50,468 nt of DNA. Origin: Oceanospirillum sediminis (GTDB lineage Bacteria; Pseudomonadota; Gammaproteobacteria; Pseudomonadales; Halomonadaceae). The stretch is from the NCBI RefSeq assembly GCF_014164585.1, contig NZ_JACJFM010000034.1, positions 1-50,468 on the forward strand. The letters run 5' to 3'. The notes below the pieces were generated by a model. That model was given only the letters and a program-made list of their open reading frames with translations, was not told the DNA's origin and ran no database searches. This document shows, piece after piece, positions 17,946 through 26,554 of the stretch. The position numbers were made by a program, and so were the translations under genes. Positions within the stretch are counted from its first letter, which is position 1. Each line of letters opens with the position of its first letter.

Positions 17946-19325
17946 ATGATGAATCCAAGAGACGTAAAAACCGTTGAAGACGCCAAGCGTATTGTCGAAG
18001 AGCGTAACCTGAGCCACGTAAAAGTGGGTCTGTTTGACATCGATGGCGTAATGCGCGGTAAATACATGAGCAAATCAAAGTTTTTTTCTGCCCTGGAAGG
18101 TGGCTTTGCATTCTGCGATGTAGTTCTGGGCTGGGATTCAAATGATCAGCTGTATGAAAACGTCGATATCAAACTGACAGGCTGGCATACCGGTTACCCG
18201 GATGCACCGGTCAGAGTTTTGCCGGAAACGTGCCGGGATATACCTTTTGAAGATGGTATGTTGCTATTTCTGTGTGACTTTGAAGATAAAGCGGCTGAAG
18301 TCTGCCCTCGAAATGTTCTGAGTCGGGTGCTGAAGCGCGCAGAAGATATGGGCTTTGATGCCTATGCCGCCTTCGAATACGAATTTTTTATGTTTAACGA
18401 AACGCCGGATTCCGCCCGTGAAAAAGGCTATCGTAATCTGCAGCCCATCACTCCGGGGTATTTCGGTTACTCCATGCTACGCAGCTCAGTACACTCTGAT
18501 CTTTACCATGAGCTGCTGCAACTCGGTGAAGATATGGATTTCCCAATTGAAGGGCTTCATACCGAGACAGGGCCGGGTGTTCTGGAAGCGGCACTGGCCG
18601 TAGACAGCGCTCAGGCTGCGGCAGACAAAGCGGCATTGTTCAAAACCTTCACTAAAGTCTGGGCTGAACGCCGGGATATGATGGCCACCTTTATGGCTAA
18701 ATGGTCCAACGACTATCCGGGACAGTCCGGCCATATCCATATGTCGTTGCGCAACAAATCTGATAACAAGTCCGTGTTCTTTGATCCTGAACAACCGATG
18801 TGCATGAGTAAGGCACAACGCCACTTTATTGCCGGTCAGCAAAAACTGATGCCGCAGATGCTGGTGATGATTGCTCAGACGGTCAATAGCTATTCTCGCA
18901 TGATTCCAGGCTTCTGGGCGCCGATTGACGCTACCTGGGGTTGTGAAAACCGCACCACGGCGCTGCGTGTTATTCCTGGTAGCGATAAGTCTCAGCGTGT
19001 GGAATACCGCCTGGGTTCTGCCGATGCTAACCCTTATATTGCACTGGCAGCAGCACTGGGGGCAGGCCTGTACGGCATTGAGCATGAGATGGAACCGGAA
19101 GAGATGATTACCGGTAATGCTTATGATCAGGAGCACCCGGCACATCTGGCGCTGCCTCAGACTCTGGTTGATGCAGCAGAAAATCTGAAAAAATCGGAAG
19201 CGGCTCGTGATTTATTCGGCGATGCTTTTGTTGAGCACTATGCCGCTACACGCGAATGGGAAGGTCGTGAGTTCCGTAAACATATTACCGACTGGGAATT
19301 GCAACGTTACTTCGAAATCATCTGA
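17946..19325 (+). CDS. Glutamine-synthetase-like gamma-glutamyl-amine ligase
   Basis: 459-aa ATP-dependent ligase of the glutamine synthetase superfamily, PuuA/GlnA4-like branch. It has the N-terminal beta-grasp part (VKVGLFDIDGVMRGKYM) and the metal and nucleotide sites EYEFFMF, HTETGPGVLEAAL and GHIHMSL. The glutamate site is in WGCENRTTALR and VEYRLGSADANPY. There is no adenylylation-site tail of classical GlnA. Between an ethanolamine permease and alcohol/aldehyde dehydrogenases, its likely reaction is glutamate + ethanolamine + ATP to gamma-glutamylethanolamide. A polyamine substrate, as for PuuA, is the main alternative. Confidence 0.85.
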   Translation: MMNPRDVKTVEDAKRIVEERNLSHVKVGLFDIDGVMRGKYMSKSKFFSALEGGFAFCDVVLGWDSNDQLYENVDIKLTGWHTGYPDAPVRVLPETCRDIPFEDGMLLFLCDFEDKAAEVCPRNVLSRVLKRAEDMGFDAYAAFEYEFFMFNETPDSAREKGYRNLQPITPGYFGYSMLRSSVHSDLYHELLQLGEDMDFPIEGLHTETGPGVLEAALAVDSAQAAADKAALFKTFTKVWAERRDMMATFMAKWSNDYPGQSGHIHMSLRNKSDNKSVFFDPEQPMCMSKAQRHFIAGQQKLMPQMLVMIAQTVNSYSRMIPGFWAPIDATWGCENRTTALRVIPGSDKSQRVEYRLGSADANPYIALAAALGAGLYGIEHEMEPEEMITGNAYDQEHPAHLALPQTLVDAAENLKKSEAARDLFGDAFVEHYAATREWEGREFRKHITDWELQRYFEII

Positions 19326-19400
19326 TTTATTAACATGACGTGCCAGAACAGACATATCCTTACCAGTCTGCTCCGCTACGTAGAATGACTTATAGATTCC

Positions 19401-19432
19401 CCCCGGTGGGAGATTGCACCGGGGATATTTTT
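19401..19432 (+). terminator. Rho-independent terminator after the ligase gene
   Basis: Perfect 8-bp GC-rich stem CCCCGGTG-ggagattg-CACCGGGG followed by ATATTTTT. It lies 75 bases past the ligase stop codon, so the aldehyde dehydrogenase gene probably has its own promoter or depends on read-through. Confidence 0.75.
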
Positions 19433-19538
19433 CAGAATATCGCGACAAATATCAGCTACAGACACTTTCGTTTCTGCAAGCACCGTTATATTTGCCGCAT
19501 AACCTTTTGACATACTTTTTATTCTGGTGAGAACATCC

Positions 19539-20930
19539 ATGAGTAACCAACTGAACACCATCTCCCCTATCGACAACTCTGTTTATGTCATCCGGGATTA
19601 TGCCAGCCAGTCACAGATCCGATCTGCACTGGAAAAAGCTCAACAGGCTCAGAAAACCTGGCGTCAACTGCCTGTCGCTGAGCGTGCTCGTATCTGTAGC
19701 GCTATGGTAGATGCGTTTATCGCGAAGAAGGACCAGATTGCCGAAGAGCTGTGCTGGATGATGGGTCGCCCTATTCGTTATGGTGCCGGTGAAGTGGCTG
19801 GATTTGAAGAGCGCGCCCGCCACATGATTGCCGCCGCAGAAGGCGCTCTGGCTCCGGTACAGGTGGAAGAAAAATCCGGTTTTACCCGATACATCAAGCG
19901 TGAAGCGGTTGGTGTGGTTTTTGTTATCGCACCATGGAACTACCCTTATCTGACCTCAGTTAATGCCATTGTTCCGGCACTGATGGCCGGTAATGCGGTG
20001 GTACTTAAGCACTCGGCTCAAACCCCGCTGTGTGCGGAGCGTATTGCAGAAGCCTTTGAAGCAGCAGGCCTGCCGGAAGGTCTGTTCCAGTACCTGCACC
20101 TGTCTCATGCCGATACAGAAGGTGTTATTCAGGCACCCGAAGTTAACCATATCTGCTTCACAGGTTCTGTACCTGGCGGAGAGATGGTTGAAAAAGCGGC
20201 CGCCGGTCGCTTTATCGGTATCGGTCTGGAACTGGGTGGTAAGGACCCGGCTTACGTTCGCGCCGATGCAGATCTGGATCATGCGGTAGAAACCACCATT
20301 GATGGTGCCTTCTTCAACTCAGGTCAGTCCTGCTGCGGTATTGAGCGTATCTATGTTCATGAGTCTGTTCATGATGCCTTTGTCGAAAAAGCCGTTGCCC
20401 TGGTCAGTCAGTATCAACTGGGCCGCTCTGATGATCCTGAAACCACTCTGGGGCCGGTCGTACGGGCCTCTGCGGCAGAGTTTGTTCGTGGTCAGGTTGC
20501 AGAAGCAGTAGAACAAGGTGCTATTGCGCATATTGATCCGGCCAGCTTCCCGATGAATGAAGCAGGAACCGCCTACCTGGCGCCTCAGGTTCTGACCAAT
20601 GTGAATCACAGCATGCGCGTGATGACGGAAGAAAGCTTTGGCCCTGTTGTAGGTATTCAGAAAGTCAGCAGTGACGAAGAAGCGATCGAGCTGATGAATG
20701 ATTCAGAGTTTGGTCTGACGGCTTCCGTATTCACAAAAGATATCGAGACCGGTCTGACTATCGGAGAGCAGGTTGAAACCGGTACTTTCTTCCTTAACCG
20801 CTGTGATTACCTGGATCCGGCGCTGGCCTGGGTGGGTGTTAAAAACTCCGGTCGTGGCTGCACGCTGTCAGCGTTGGGTTACGAGCAACTGACCCGTGCT
20901 AAGTCATTCCACCTGAAAACTGAGCTTTGA
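19539..20930 (+). CDS. NAD(P)-dependent aldehyde dehydrogenase
   Basis: 463-aa aldehyde dehydrogenase. Visible active-site elements are APWNYP with Asn134, the general base in ELGGKDP (Glu231), the nucleophile in NSGQSCCGIER (Cys265 by the GQxC rule) and EESFGPVVGI. The ATG at 19539 is chosen because GGTGAGA lies six bases before it; a GTG at 19527 is in frame but has no site. In this cluster it would oxidise the gamma-glutamylated aldehyde to gamma-glutamylglycine, as PuuC does in the polyamine pathway. Confidence 0.93.
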   Translation: MSNQLNTISPIDNSVYVIRDYASQSQIRSALEKAQQAQKTWRQLPVAERARICSAMVDAFIAKKDQIAEELCWMMGRPIRYGAGEVAGFEERARHMIAAAEGALAPVQVEEKSGFTRYIKREAVGVVFVIAPWNYPYLTSVNAIVPALMAGNAVVLKHSAQTPLCAERIAEAFEAAGLPEGLFQYLHLSHADTEGVIQAPEVNHICFTGSVPGGEMVEKAAAGRFIGIGLELGGKDPAYVRADADLDHAVETTIDGAFFNSGQSCCGIERIYVHESVHDAFVEKAVALVSQYQLGRSDDPETTLGPVVRASAAEFVRGQVAEAVEQGAIAHIDPASFPMNEAGTAYLAPQVLTNVNHSMRVMTEESFGPVVGIQKVSSDEEAIELMNDSEFGLTASVFTKDIETGLTIGEQVETGTFFLNRCDYLDPALAWVGVKNSGRGCTLSALGYEQLTRAKSFHLKTEL

Positions 20931-21013
20931 TGGCAGCAAACCCCTTTATCTGACAACGAATAATGAATAACCAGAGCCTGCCCTGTGAGGCAGGCCTTTG
21001 AGGAGAACCACCG

Positions 21014-22183
21014 ATGGCCTATGAAAATCTGACAGGCAACTGGAATTACCCGAACAGCATCCGTGCCGGTGCAGGCCGTATCCGTGAACTGGCGGATTGC
21101 TGTAAGCAGCTGGGTATGAAGGCACCTCTGCTGATCACCGATCCGGGACTGGCGGAACTACCTATGGTGAGTGAAGCCGTACAATCCTGTAATGATGCCG
21201 GTCTGAATTGCGGTCTGTTCAGCAATATTAAAGGCAATCCGAACGGCGACAACGTAATGGATGGCGTAGCGGCCTATAAAGAAGGCAGCCATGATGGCGT
21301 GATCGCCTTTGGCGGCGGTTCAGGTCTGGATGCGGCTAAAGCCGTTGCTCTGATGGTGGGTCAGGATCGTCCTCTGTGGGACTTTGAAGATGTGGGTGAT
21401 AACTGGACCCGTGTCAACGAAGCAGGTGTCGCCCCTATCGTTGCGGTGCCGACAACGGCAGGAACGGGTTCCGAAGTGGGTCGTGCCTCGGTGATTACCG
21501 ACGAAGCCAACCATGTTAAGAAAATTATTTTCCATCCGAAAATGCTGCCAGCACTGGTCATTCTGGACCCGGAACTGACCACCGGTCTGCCTGCTAAAGT
21601 GACGGCAGCCACGGGTATGGATGCGCTGTCTCATAACCTGGAGGCGTTGTGCTCACCTTTTTATCACCCGATGGGTGAAGGTATCGCCGTTGAAGGTATT
21701 CGCCTGGTAAAAGAGTACCTGCCAACAGCGGTTGCCGACGGCAATAACATTGATGCCCGTATGCAGATGATTGTGGCCTCTGCAATGGGCGCGACAGCTT
21801 TCCAGAAAGGCCTTGGAGGTATGCACGCTCTGGCCCACCCTCTGGGTGCATTGTATGACGCTCATCACGGTCTGCTGAATGCCATCCTGATGCCTTACGT
21901 GCTTAAAGCCAATCGAGAAGTAATCAGCGAACGTATCGAACGCACAGCACGTTATATCGGTCTGGAAGACAGCAGTTTTGATGGCTTCCTGAACTGGGTT
22001 CTGGCACTGCGTGAAGAACTGGGCATTCCTCATACCCTGGCAGAGATCAGTATTGATGCCAGTCAGGCCGAAAAAGTCGGTGTTATGGCCACAGAAGATC
22101 CAAGTGCGGGTGGAAACCCTATTCCGTTTACAGCACAGGAGTACAGCAACATCTTCACTAATGCTGTACAGGGTGTGCTCTGA
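21014..22183 (+). CDS. Iron-containing (group III) alcohol dehydrogenase
   Basis: 389-aa Fe-ADH with an N-terminal Rossmann-like half and the motif GGGSGLDAAKA (100-110), PTTAGTGSEV, and a helical metal-binding half. The ligands Asp203, His207, His271 and His285 keep the spacing known from FucO. GAGGAGAACC precedes the ATG. It lies 83 bases after the aldehyde dehydrogenase and 20 before the amidotransferase. Inferred role: oxidise the hydroxyl of gamma-glutamylethanolamide to the aldehyde. This replaces the amine oxidase PuuB of the putrescine route, which an alcohol substrate would not need. Confidence 0.93.
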   Translation: MAYENLTGNWNYPNSIRAGAGRIRELADCCKQLGMKAPLLITDPGLAELPMVSEAVQSCNDAGLNCGLFSNIKGNPNGDNVMDGVAAYKEGSHDGVIAFGGGSGLDAAKAVALMVGQDRPLWDFEDVGDNWTRVNEAGVAPIVAVPTTAGTGSEVGRASVITDEANHVKKIIFHPKMLPALVILDPELTTGLPAKVTAATGMDALSHNLEALCSPFYHPMGEGIAVEGIRLVKEYLPTAVADGNNIDARMQMIVASAMGATAFQKGLGGMHALAHPLGALYDAHHGLLNAILMPYVLKANREVISERIERTARYIGLEDSSFDGFLNWVLALREELGIPHTLAEISIDASQAEKVGVMATEDPSAGGNPIPFTAQEYSNIFTNAVQGVL

Positions 22184-22203
22184 TTCCCATGGAGGGCAGA
22201 CAT

Positions 22204-22911
22204 ATGAAAATAGGCATTCTGCAATGTGACGATGTACTGGAGCAACTGCAACCTGAGTTTGGTAACTATCCGCAGATGTTTCAGCAACTGCTGGATCAGG
22301 TGGCAGATGATCTGAGTTATCAGACTTATGATGTCCGCATTGGTCAGTATCCTGAAAATATCAATGAATGCGACGGCTACATCACAACCGGTAGCCGATA
22401 TGGTGTCAACGATGGCCTGGCCTGGGTCGACCGGCTGGAAGAGTTTGTTCGAGAACTCTACAAAGCAGGCAAACCTTTCGTCGGTATCTGCTTTGGCCAT
22501 CAGTTATTGGCAAAAGCGCTGGGCGGTGCGGTTGAAAAGTCGCCCAAAGGCTGGGGGGCCGGTGTTTCTTTTAACGAAGTAAAAGAACAGAAAAGCTGGA
22601 TGCAGCCAGAGCAAACAGCACTGGACCTGGTGGTGAGCCATCAGGATCAGATCTGTAAGCTACCAGAAGATGCTGAAGTGCTCGCTGCAAGTCAGTTCTG
22701 CCCTCAGTACATGATTCAGGTCGGCCAGCACATGCTGGGCATTCAGGGGCATCCGGAGTTTTCACGGGCTTATTCTGCTGCACTGACAGAGACACGTCGG
22801 GATCGTATTCCCGCAAATCGTGTTCGTGAAGCGTTTAATTCCCTGAATGCAGATGTGGATGATCTGACGGCAACCCGCTGGATTGTGAATTTTATCCGTC
22901 AGGCTCAGTGA
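22204..22911 (+). CDS. Class I glutamine amidotransferase-like gamma-glutamyl hydrolase
   Basis: 235-aa stand-alone class I glutaminase-type protein with an intact triad: Cys96 in GICFGHQ, His183 and Glu185 in GHPEFS. There is no fused synthetase domain, so hydrolysis of a gamma-glutamyl bond, as by PuuD, is the likely activity. The ATG at 22204 is chosen because GGAGGGC lies seven bases upstream; the ATG at 22189 overlaps that site. Last gene before a strong terminator. It would release glutamate from the oxidised product and so close a glutamylated-amine pathway. Confidence 0.88.
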   Translation: MKIGILQCDDVLEQLQPEFGNYPQMFQQLLDQVADDLSYQTYDVRIGQYPENINECDGYITTGSRYGVNDGLAWVDRLEEFVRELYKAGKPFVGICFGHQLLAKALGGAVEKSPKGWGAGVSFNEVKEQKSWMQPEQTALDLVVSHQDQICKLPEDAEVLAASQFCPQYMIQVGQHMLGIQGHPEFSRAYSAALTETRRDRIPANRVREAFNSLNADVDDLTATRWIVNFIRQAQ

Positions 22912-23045
22912 TATATTTATTGCTGAATGATCTGGCCTGACCAGATCTGACGGATACAGAAAGTGTGTATTCTGATGATGGCATTTATGTCAACAGGTCC
23001 ATCAGAGTACAGCTTATCACCCTCTGCCCAGGGTGAAATAAAACG

Positions 23046-23080
23046 GCCTTTGGTTTCAGAAAGCCAAAGGCTGTTTTTTT
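23046..23080 (+). terminator. Rho-independent terminator after the amidotransferase gene
   Basis: Perfect 8-bp stem GCCTTTGG...CCAAAGGC (23046-23053 and 23064-23071) with a 10-base loop, followed by TG and seven T residues. It ends the 19.5-22.9 kb gene group. Confidence 0.9.
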
Positions 23081-23223
23081 AGCTGTCTGTTAAAAACGCA
23101 TCATTGAGCAGAAGCCCTTTTAACAGAGTTTCAACTGTTTTGGTGTGATCATCCCTGAAGAAAGCAGGCAGCTAATTATGAATAGGAATGGCCATTTAAC
23201 ATCCAGATACTGCAACGGCGGTG

Positions 23224-24150
23224 CTAATAACCTTTCTGAATAGCCTGAACCTGCGTGATTGTTAAACCCAGAATATCTGATATTTCTTCTGCGTTCATGC
23301 CCCTTTCCAGCATTTTAATCACCGTCAGAATATCCCTTTTATCAGCTTCGGCTTTAGCCTGCTGATAGCCTTCTTCTCGCCCCTCTTCTCGCCCTTGTTC
23401 CAGACCAACCTCAATCCCTTCCTCAACGCCCTCTTCTCTGGCGGTAGCAATGACATTTTTCAGATCACGATAATATTTAAGACTGGATTCATACGCCTGG
23501 CGTTCTTCAGGCTGGAAACGGGCAATACTGGCTTTTTCAAACAGGCTTAAAAAAACTCGCTCACGCAAGCGCGGCGGAATATCATCCAGTTCATGCAGGT
23601 GCCGAAACAGAAAGAACCATTTATCCTGTAGGGTTTCCAGCTCATCTTCCGACTTGGCAAAGTTAGGCAGGGTAAGATAAATAAACGTCAGTTTGTCATA
23701 AAAGACCTGATTGCACTGATTCTTTAACTGAACCTGATGAACCACATCCTGACGGGTGCTGCTATCTTCATCATCAAACACAAAGTCCAGAATGCCGATG
23801 GTATAAACAGCAGACAGTTTAAAGTTCCATTCACCCCGCTGGGCCTGCTGCTGGATAGGAAAGGTGGCATAAAACACACTGCGATCTTTAAAAAAGTTCT
23901 GTTTTGCTTTTTGCAGCTCAACCACAAAAAACTCACCGGTCGAACTGACACAGTTCAGATCAAAAATCGCTTTACGATCCAGCGCTGTTGCGCCCTGATG
24001 CTCGTTAGCGCTGAACTGCAGCTCCTGAATCTGATGGCGTTCAGGCAACAAAGTATTCAGAAAGCTGATCAGATGCTCCCTGCTGGCCTCTTCACCAAAA
24101 GCTTTCTTAAAGCCAAAATCGGTAAACAGGTTGATGTACTTATCTTTCAT
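23224..24150 (-). CDS. Rpn-family PD-(D/E)XK nuclease, tandem copy 1
   Basis: 308-aa member of the Rpn (recombination-promoting nuclease, YhgA-like) family. I start at MKDKYINLFTDFGFKKAFG, the usual family start; the frame stays open 34 codons further upstream but with no known homology. The nuclease core has Asp64 in IFDLNC and the E-x-Q motif in VVELQKAK (Glu78, Gln80). A Glu/Gly-rich linker (EEG/EQG repeats) and a small C-terminal helical domain follow. That C-terminus (ERGMNAEEISDILGLTITQ) differs sharply from copies 2 and 3, although the rest is almost identical. Rpn proteins are DNA endonucleases tied to recombination and phage defence. Confidence 0.9.
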   Translation of the reverse strand: MKDKYINLFTDFGFKKAFGEEASREHLISFLNTLLPERHQIQELQFSANEHQGATALDRKAIFDLNCVSSTGEFFVVELQKAKQNFFKDRSVFYATFPIQQQAQRGEWNFKLSAVYTIGILDFVFDDEDSSTRQDVVHQVQLKNQCNQVFYDKLTFIYLTLPNFAKSEDELETLQDKWFFLFRHLHELDDIPPRLRERVFLSLFEKASIARFQPEERQAYESSLKYYRDLKNVIATAREEGVEEGIEVGLEQGREEGREEGYQQAKAEADKRDILTVIKMLERGMNAEEISDILGLTITQVQAIQKGY

Positions 24151-24273
24151 TGTCAGGCCATTAACTAGCGATTTGCACTGATTATCCTGCTTCGCCAGAA
24201 CAGCCGCAAGAGAATTGCTCAATCGTACAAGCCAGAAGTGGAACCTAGCCACAAAACCTGTTAAGTCAGAACG

Positions 24274-25191
24274 CTACTGACTGGCTTTATGGTCTGCCTG
24301 AATATACCGGACCTGTTCAACAGTGAGTCCCAGAAGTTCCGATATATCCTCCACAGTCATACCCCGACCGAGCATTTTTACCACGGCCTCCGCTTTTGCC
24401 TGCTGATAGCCTTGTTCTCGTCCCTCTTCTCGCCCTTGTTCCCGACCAACCTCAATCCCTTCCTCAACGCCCTCTTCTCTGGCGGTATCAATGACATTTT
24501 TCAGGTCACGATAATATTTAAGGCTGGATTCATACGCCTGACGTTCTTCAGGCTGGAAACGAGCAATACTGGCTTTTTCAAACAGGCTTAAAAAAACTCG
24601 CTCACGCAAGCGCGGCGGAATATCATCCAGTTCATGCAGGTGCCGAAACAGAAAGAACCATTTATCCTGTAGGGTTTCCAGCTCATTTTCCGACTTGGCA
24701 AAGTTAGGCAGGGTAAGATAAATAAACGTCAGTTTGTCATAAAAGACCTGATTGCACTGATTCTTTAACTGAACCTGATGAACCACATCCTGACGGGTGC
24801 TGCTATCTTCATCATCAAACACAAAGTCCAGAATGCCGATGGTATAAACAGCAGACAGTTTAAAGTTCCATTCACCCCGCTGGGCCTGTTGCTGGATAGG
24901 AAAGGTGGCATAAAATACACTGCGATCTTTGAAAAAGTTCTGTTTTGCTTTTTGCAGCTCAACCACAAAAAACTCACCGGTCGAACTGACACAGTTCAGA
25001 TCAAAAATCGCTTTACGATCCAGCGCTGTTGCACCCTGATGCTCGTTAGCGCTGAACTGCAGCTCCTGAATCTGATGACGTTCGGGCAACAGAGTATTCA
25101 GAAAGCTGATCAGATGCTCCTTGCTGGCCTCTTCACCAAAAGCTTTCTTAAAGCCAAAATCGGTAAACAGGTTGATGTACTTATCTTTCAT
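24274..25191 (-). CDS. Rpn-family PD-(D/E)XK nuclease, tandem copy 2
   Basis: 305-aa paralogue with the same Asp64 and Glu78/Gln80 catalytic motif. The C-terminal domain is GRGMTVEDISELLGLTVEQ and is shared with copy 3. GGAGG lies 11 bases before an in-frame internal ATG (AAAATGCTC) at the domain boundary, a possible internal start for a short C-terminal protein. The upstream sequence, including 34 open codons, matches copy 1 base for base over a long stretch, as expected for a recent tandem duplication. Confidence 0.9.
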   Translation of the reverse strand: MKDKYINLFTDFGFKKAFGEEASKEHLISFLNTLLPERHQIQELQFSANEHQGATALDRKAIFDLNCVSSTGEFFVVELQKAKQNFFKDRSVFYATFPIQQQAQRGEWNFKLSAVYTIGILDFVFDDEDSSTRQDVVHQVQLKNQCNQVFYDKLTFIYLTLPNFAKSENELETLQDKWFFLFRHLHELDDIPPRLRERVFLSLFEKASIARFQPEERQAYESSLKYYRDLKNVIDTAREEGVEEGIEVGREQGREEGREQGYQQAKAEAVVKMLGRGMTVEDISELLGLTVEQVRYIQADHKASQ

Positions 25192-25314
25192 TGTCAGGCC
25201 ATTAACTAGCGATTTGCACTGATTATCCTGCTTCGCCAGAACAGCCGCAAGAGAATTGCTCAATCGTACAAGCCAGAAGTGGAACCTAGCCACAAAACCT
25301 GTTAAGTCAGAACG

Positions 25315-26220
25315 CTACTGACTGATTTTATGGTCTGCCTGAATATACCGGACCTGTTCAACAGTGAGTCCCAGAAGTTCCGATATATCCTCCACAGTCA
25401 TACCCCGACCGAGCATTTTTACCACGGCCTCCGCTTTTGCCTGCTGATAACCTTGCTCTCGCCCTTGTTCCAGACCAACCTCAATCCCTTCCTCAATGCC
25501 CTCTTCTCTGGCGGTATCAATGACATTTTTCAGATCACGATAATATTTAAGACTGGATTCATACGCCTGGCGTTCTTCAGGCTGGAAACGGGCAATACTG
25601 GCTTTTTCAAACAGACTTAAAAAAACTCTCTCACGCAAACGCGGCGGAATATCATCCAGTTCATGCAGGTGCCGAAACAGAAAGAACCATTTGTCCTGTA
25701 GGGTTTCCAGCTCATCTTCCGATTTAGCAAAATTTGGCAGAGTAAGATAAATAAACGTCAGCTTGTCATAAAAGACCTGATTGCACTGATTCTTTAACTG
25801 AACCTGATGAACCACATCCTGACGGGTGCTGCTATCTTCATCATCAAACACAAAGTCCAGAATGCCGATGGTATAAACAGCAGACAGTTTAAAGTTCCAT
25901 TCACCCCGCTGGGCCTGTTGCTGGATAGGAAAGGTGGCATAAAACACACTACGGTCTTTAAAAAAGTTCTGTTTTGCTTTTTGCAGCTCAACCACAAAAA
26001 ACTCACCGGTCGAACTGACGCAGTTCAGATCAAAAATCGCTTTACGATCCAGCGCTGTTGCACCCTGATGCTCGTTAGCGCTGAACTGCAGCTCCTGAAT
26101 CTGATGACGTTCGGGCAACAGAGTATTCAGAAAACTGATCAGATGTTCCTTGCTGGCCTCTTCACCAAAAGCTTTCTTAAAGCCAAAATCGGTAAACAGG
26201 TTGATGTACTTATCTTTCAT
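25315..26220 (-). CDS. Rpn-family PD-(D/E)XK nuclease, tandem copy 3 (first in transcription)
   Basis: 301-aa paralogue; catalytic Asp64 and Glu78/Gln80 are present. It is four residues shorter than copy 2 because one Glu/Gly repeat unit in the linker is missing. Upstream of the shared block its sequence departs from the other copies after CAGCCGCAAG, so this copy has the unique 5' flank. It is therefore the likely parent copy, with the promoter somewhere in 26221-26440. The other two copies lie downstream in the same direction. Confidence 0.9.
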   Translation of the reverse strand: MKDKYINLFTDFGFKKAFGEEASKEHLISFLNTLLPERHQIQELQFSANEHQGATALDRKAIFDLNCVSSTGEFFVVELQKAKQNFFKDRSVFYATFPIQQQAQRGEWNFKLSAVYTIGILDFVFDDEDSSTRQDVVHQVQLKNQCNQVFYDKLTFIYLTLPNFAKSEDELETLQDKWFFLFRHLHELDDIPPRLRERVFLSLFEKASIARFQPEERQAYESSLKYYRDLKNVIDTAREEGIEEGIEVGLEQGREQGYQQAKAEAVVKMLGRGMTVEDISELLGLTVEQVRYIQADHKISQ

Positions 26221-26554
26221 TGTCAGGCCATTAACTAGCGATTTGCACTGATTATCCTGCTTCGCCAGAACAGCCGCAAGGGATAACAAAAGCGACAGGG
26301 GTTTCCACACAGGTAACAGACTCAATAATCTGCTGCTCATCCACGACAGGAAAAAGACAAACCCGACAACCCGGAATACGCACCAGTTAACGATTGCTTT
26401 AAACCGCTTACTAATGTTTCAATACTTGCTAATTAACCAGAAACAGGAGGTGTCTATCTGAAAGGCATTTAAATCTTAAACAAAGTCGCTACCCCTGAGT
26501 GCTTGAGACCCACCCAGAGGCAGCTAACCATCACTGATAAGTAGGATATCAATT

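Larger units (their letters stand above)
23230..26280 (-). repeat. Tandem triplication of a 1.04-kb Rpn gene unit
   Basis: The three Rpn genes are spaced 1041 and 1029 bases apart, measured from start codon to start codon. The 12-base difference is the missing linker unit of copy 3. The junctions between copies 1/2 and 2/3 carry the same ~70-base segment ending in GTTAAGTCAGAACGCTACTG. Near-identity over about 1 kb makes the array prone to unequal crossover and gene conversion. Confidence 0.9.

Noticed and set aside
18486-19145. 219-aa minus-strand open frame
   Set aside because: Shadow of the glutamine-synthetase-like gene, whose active-site motifs are in the plus-strand frame.
23224-26340. 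Interpreting the three Rpn genes as insertion sequences
   Set aside because: Despite the putative-transposase label often given to this family, I see no terminal inverted repeats or target duplications. The head-to-tail spacing fits tandem gene duplication.
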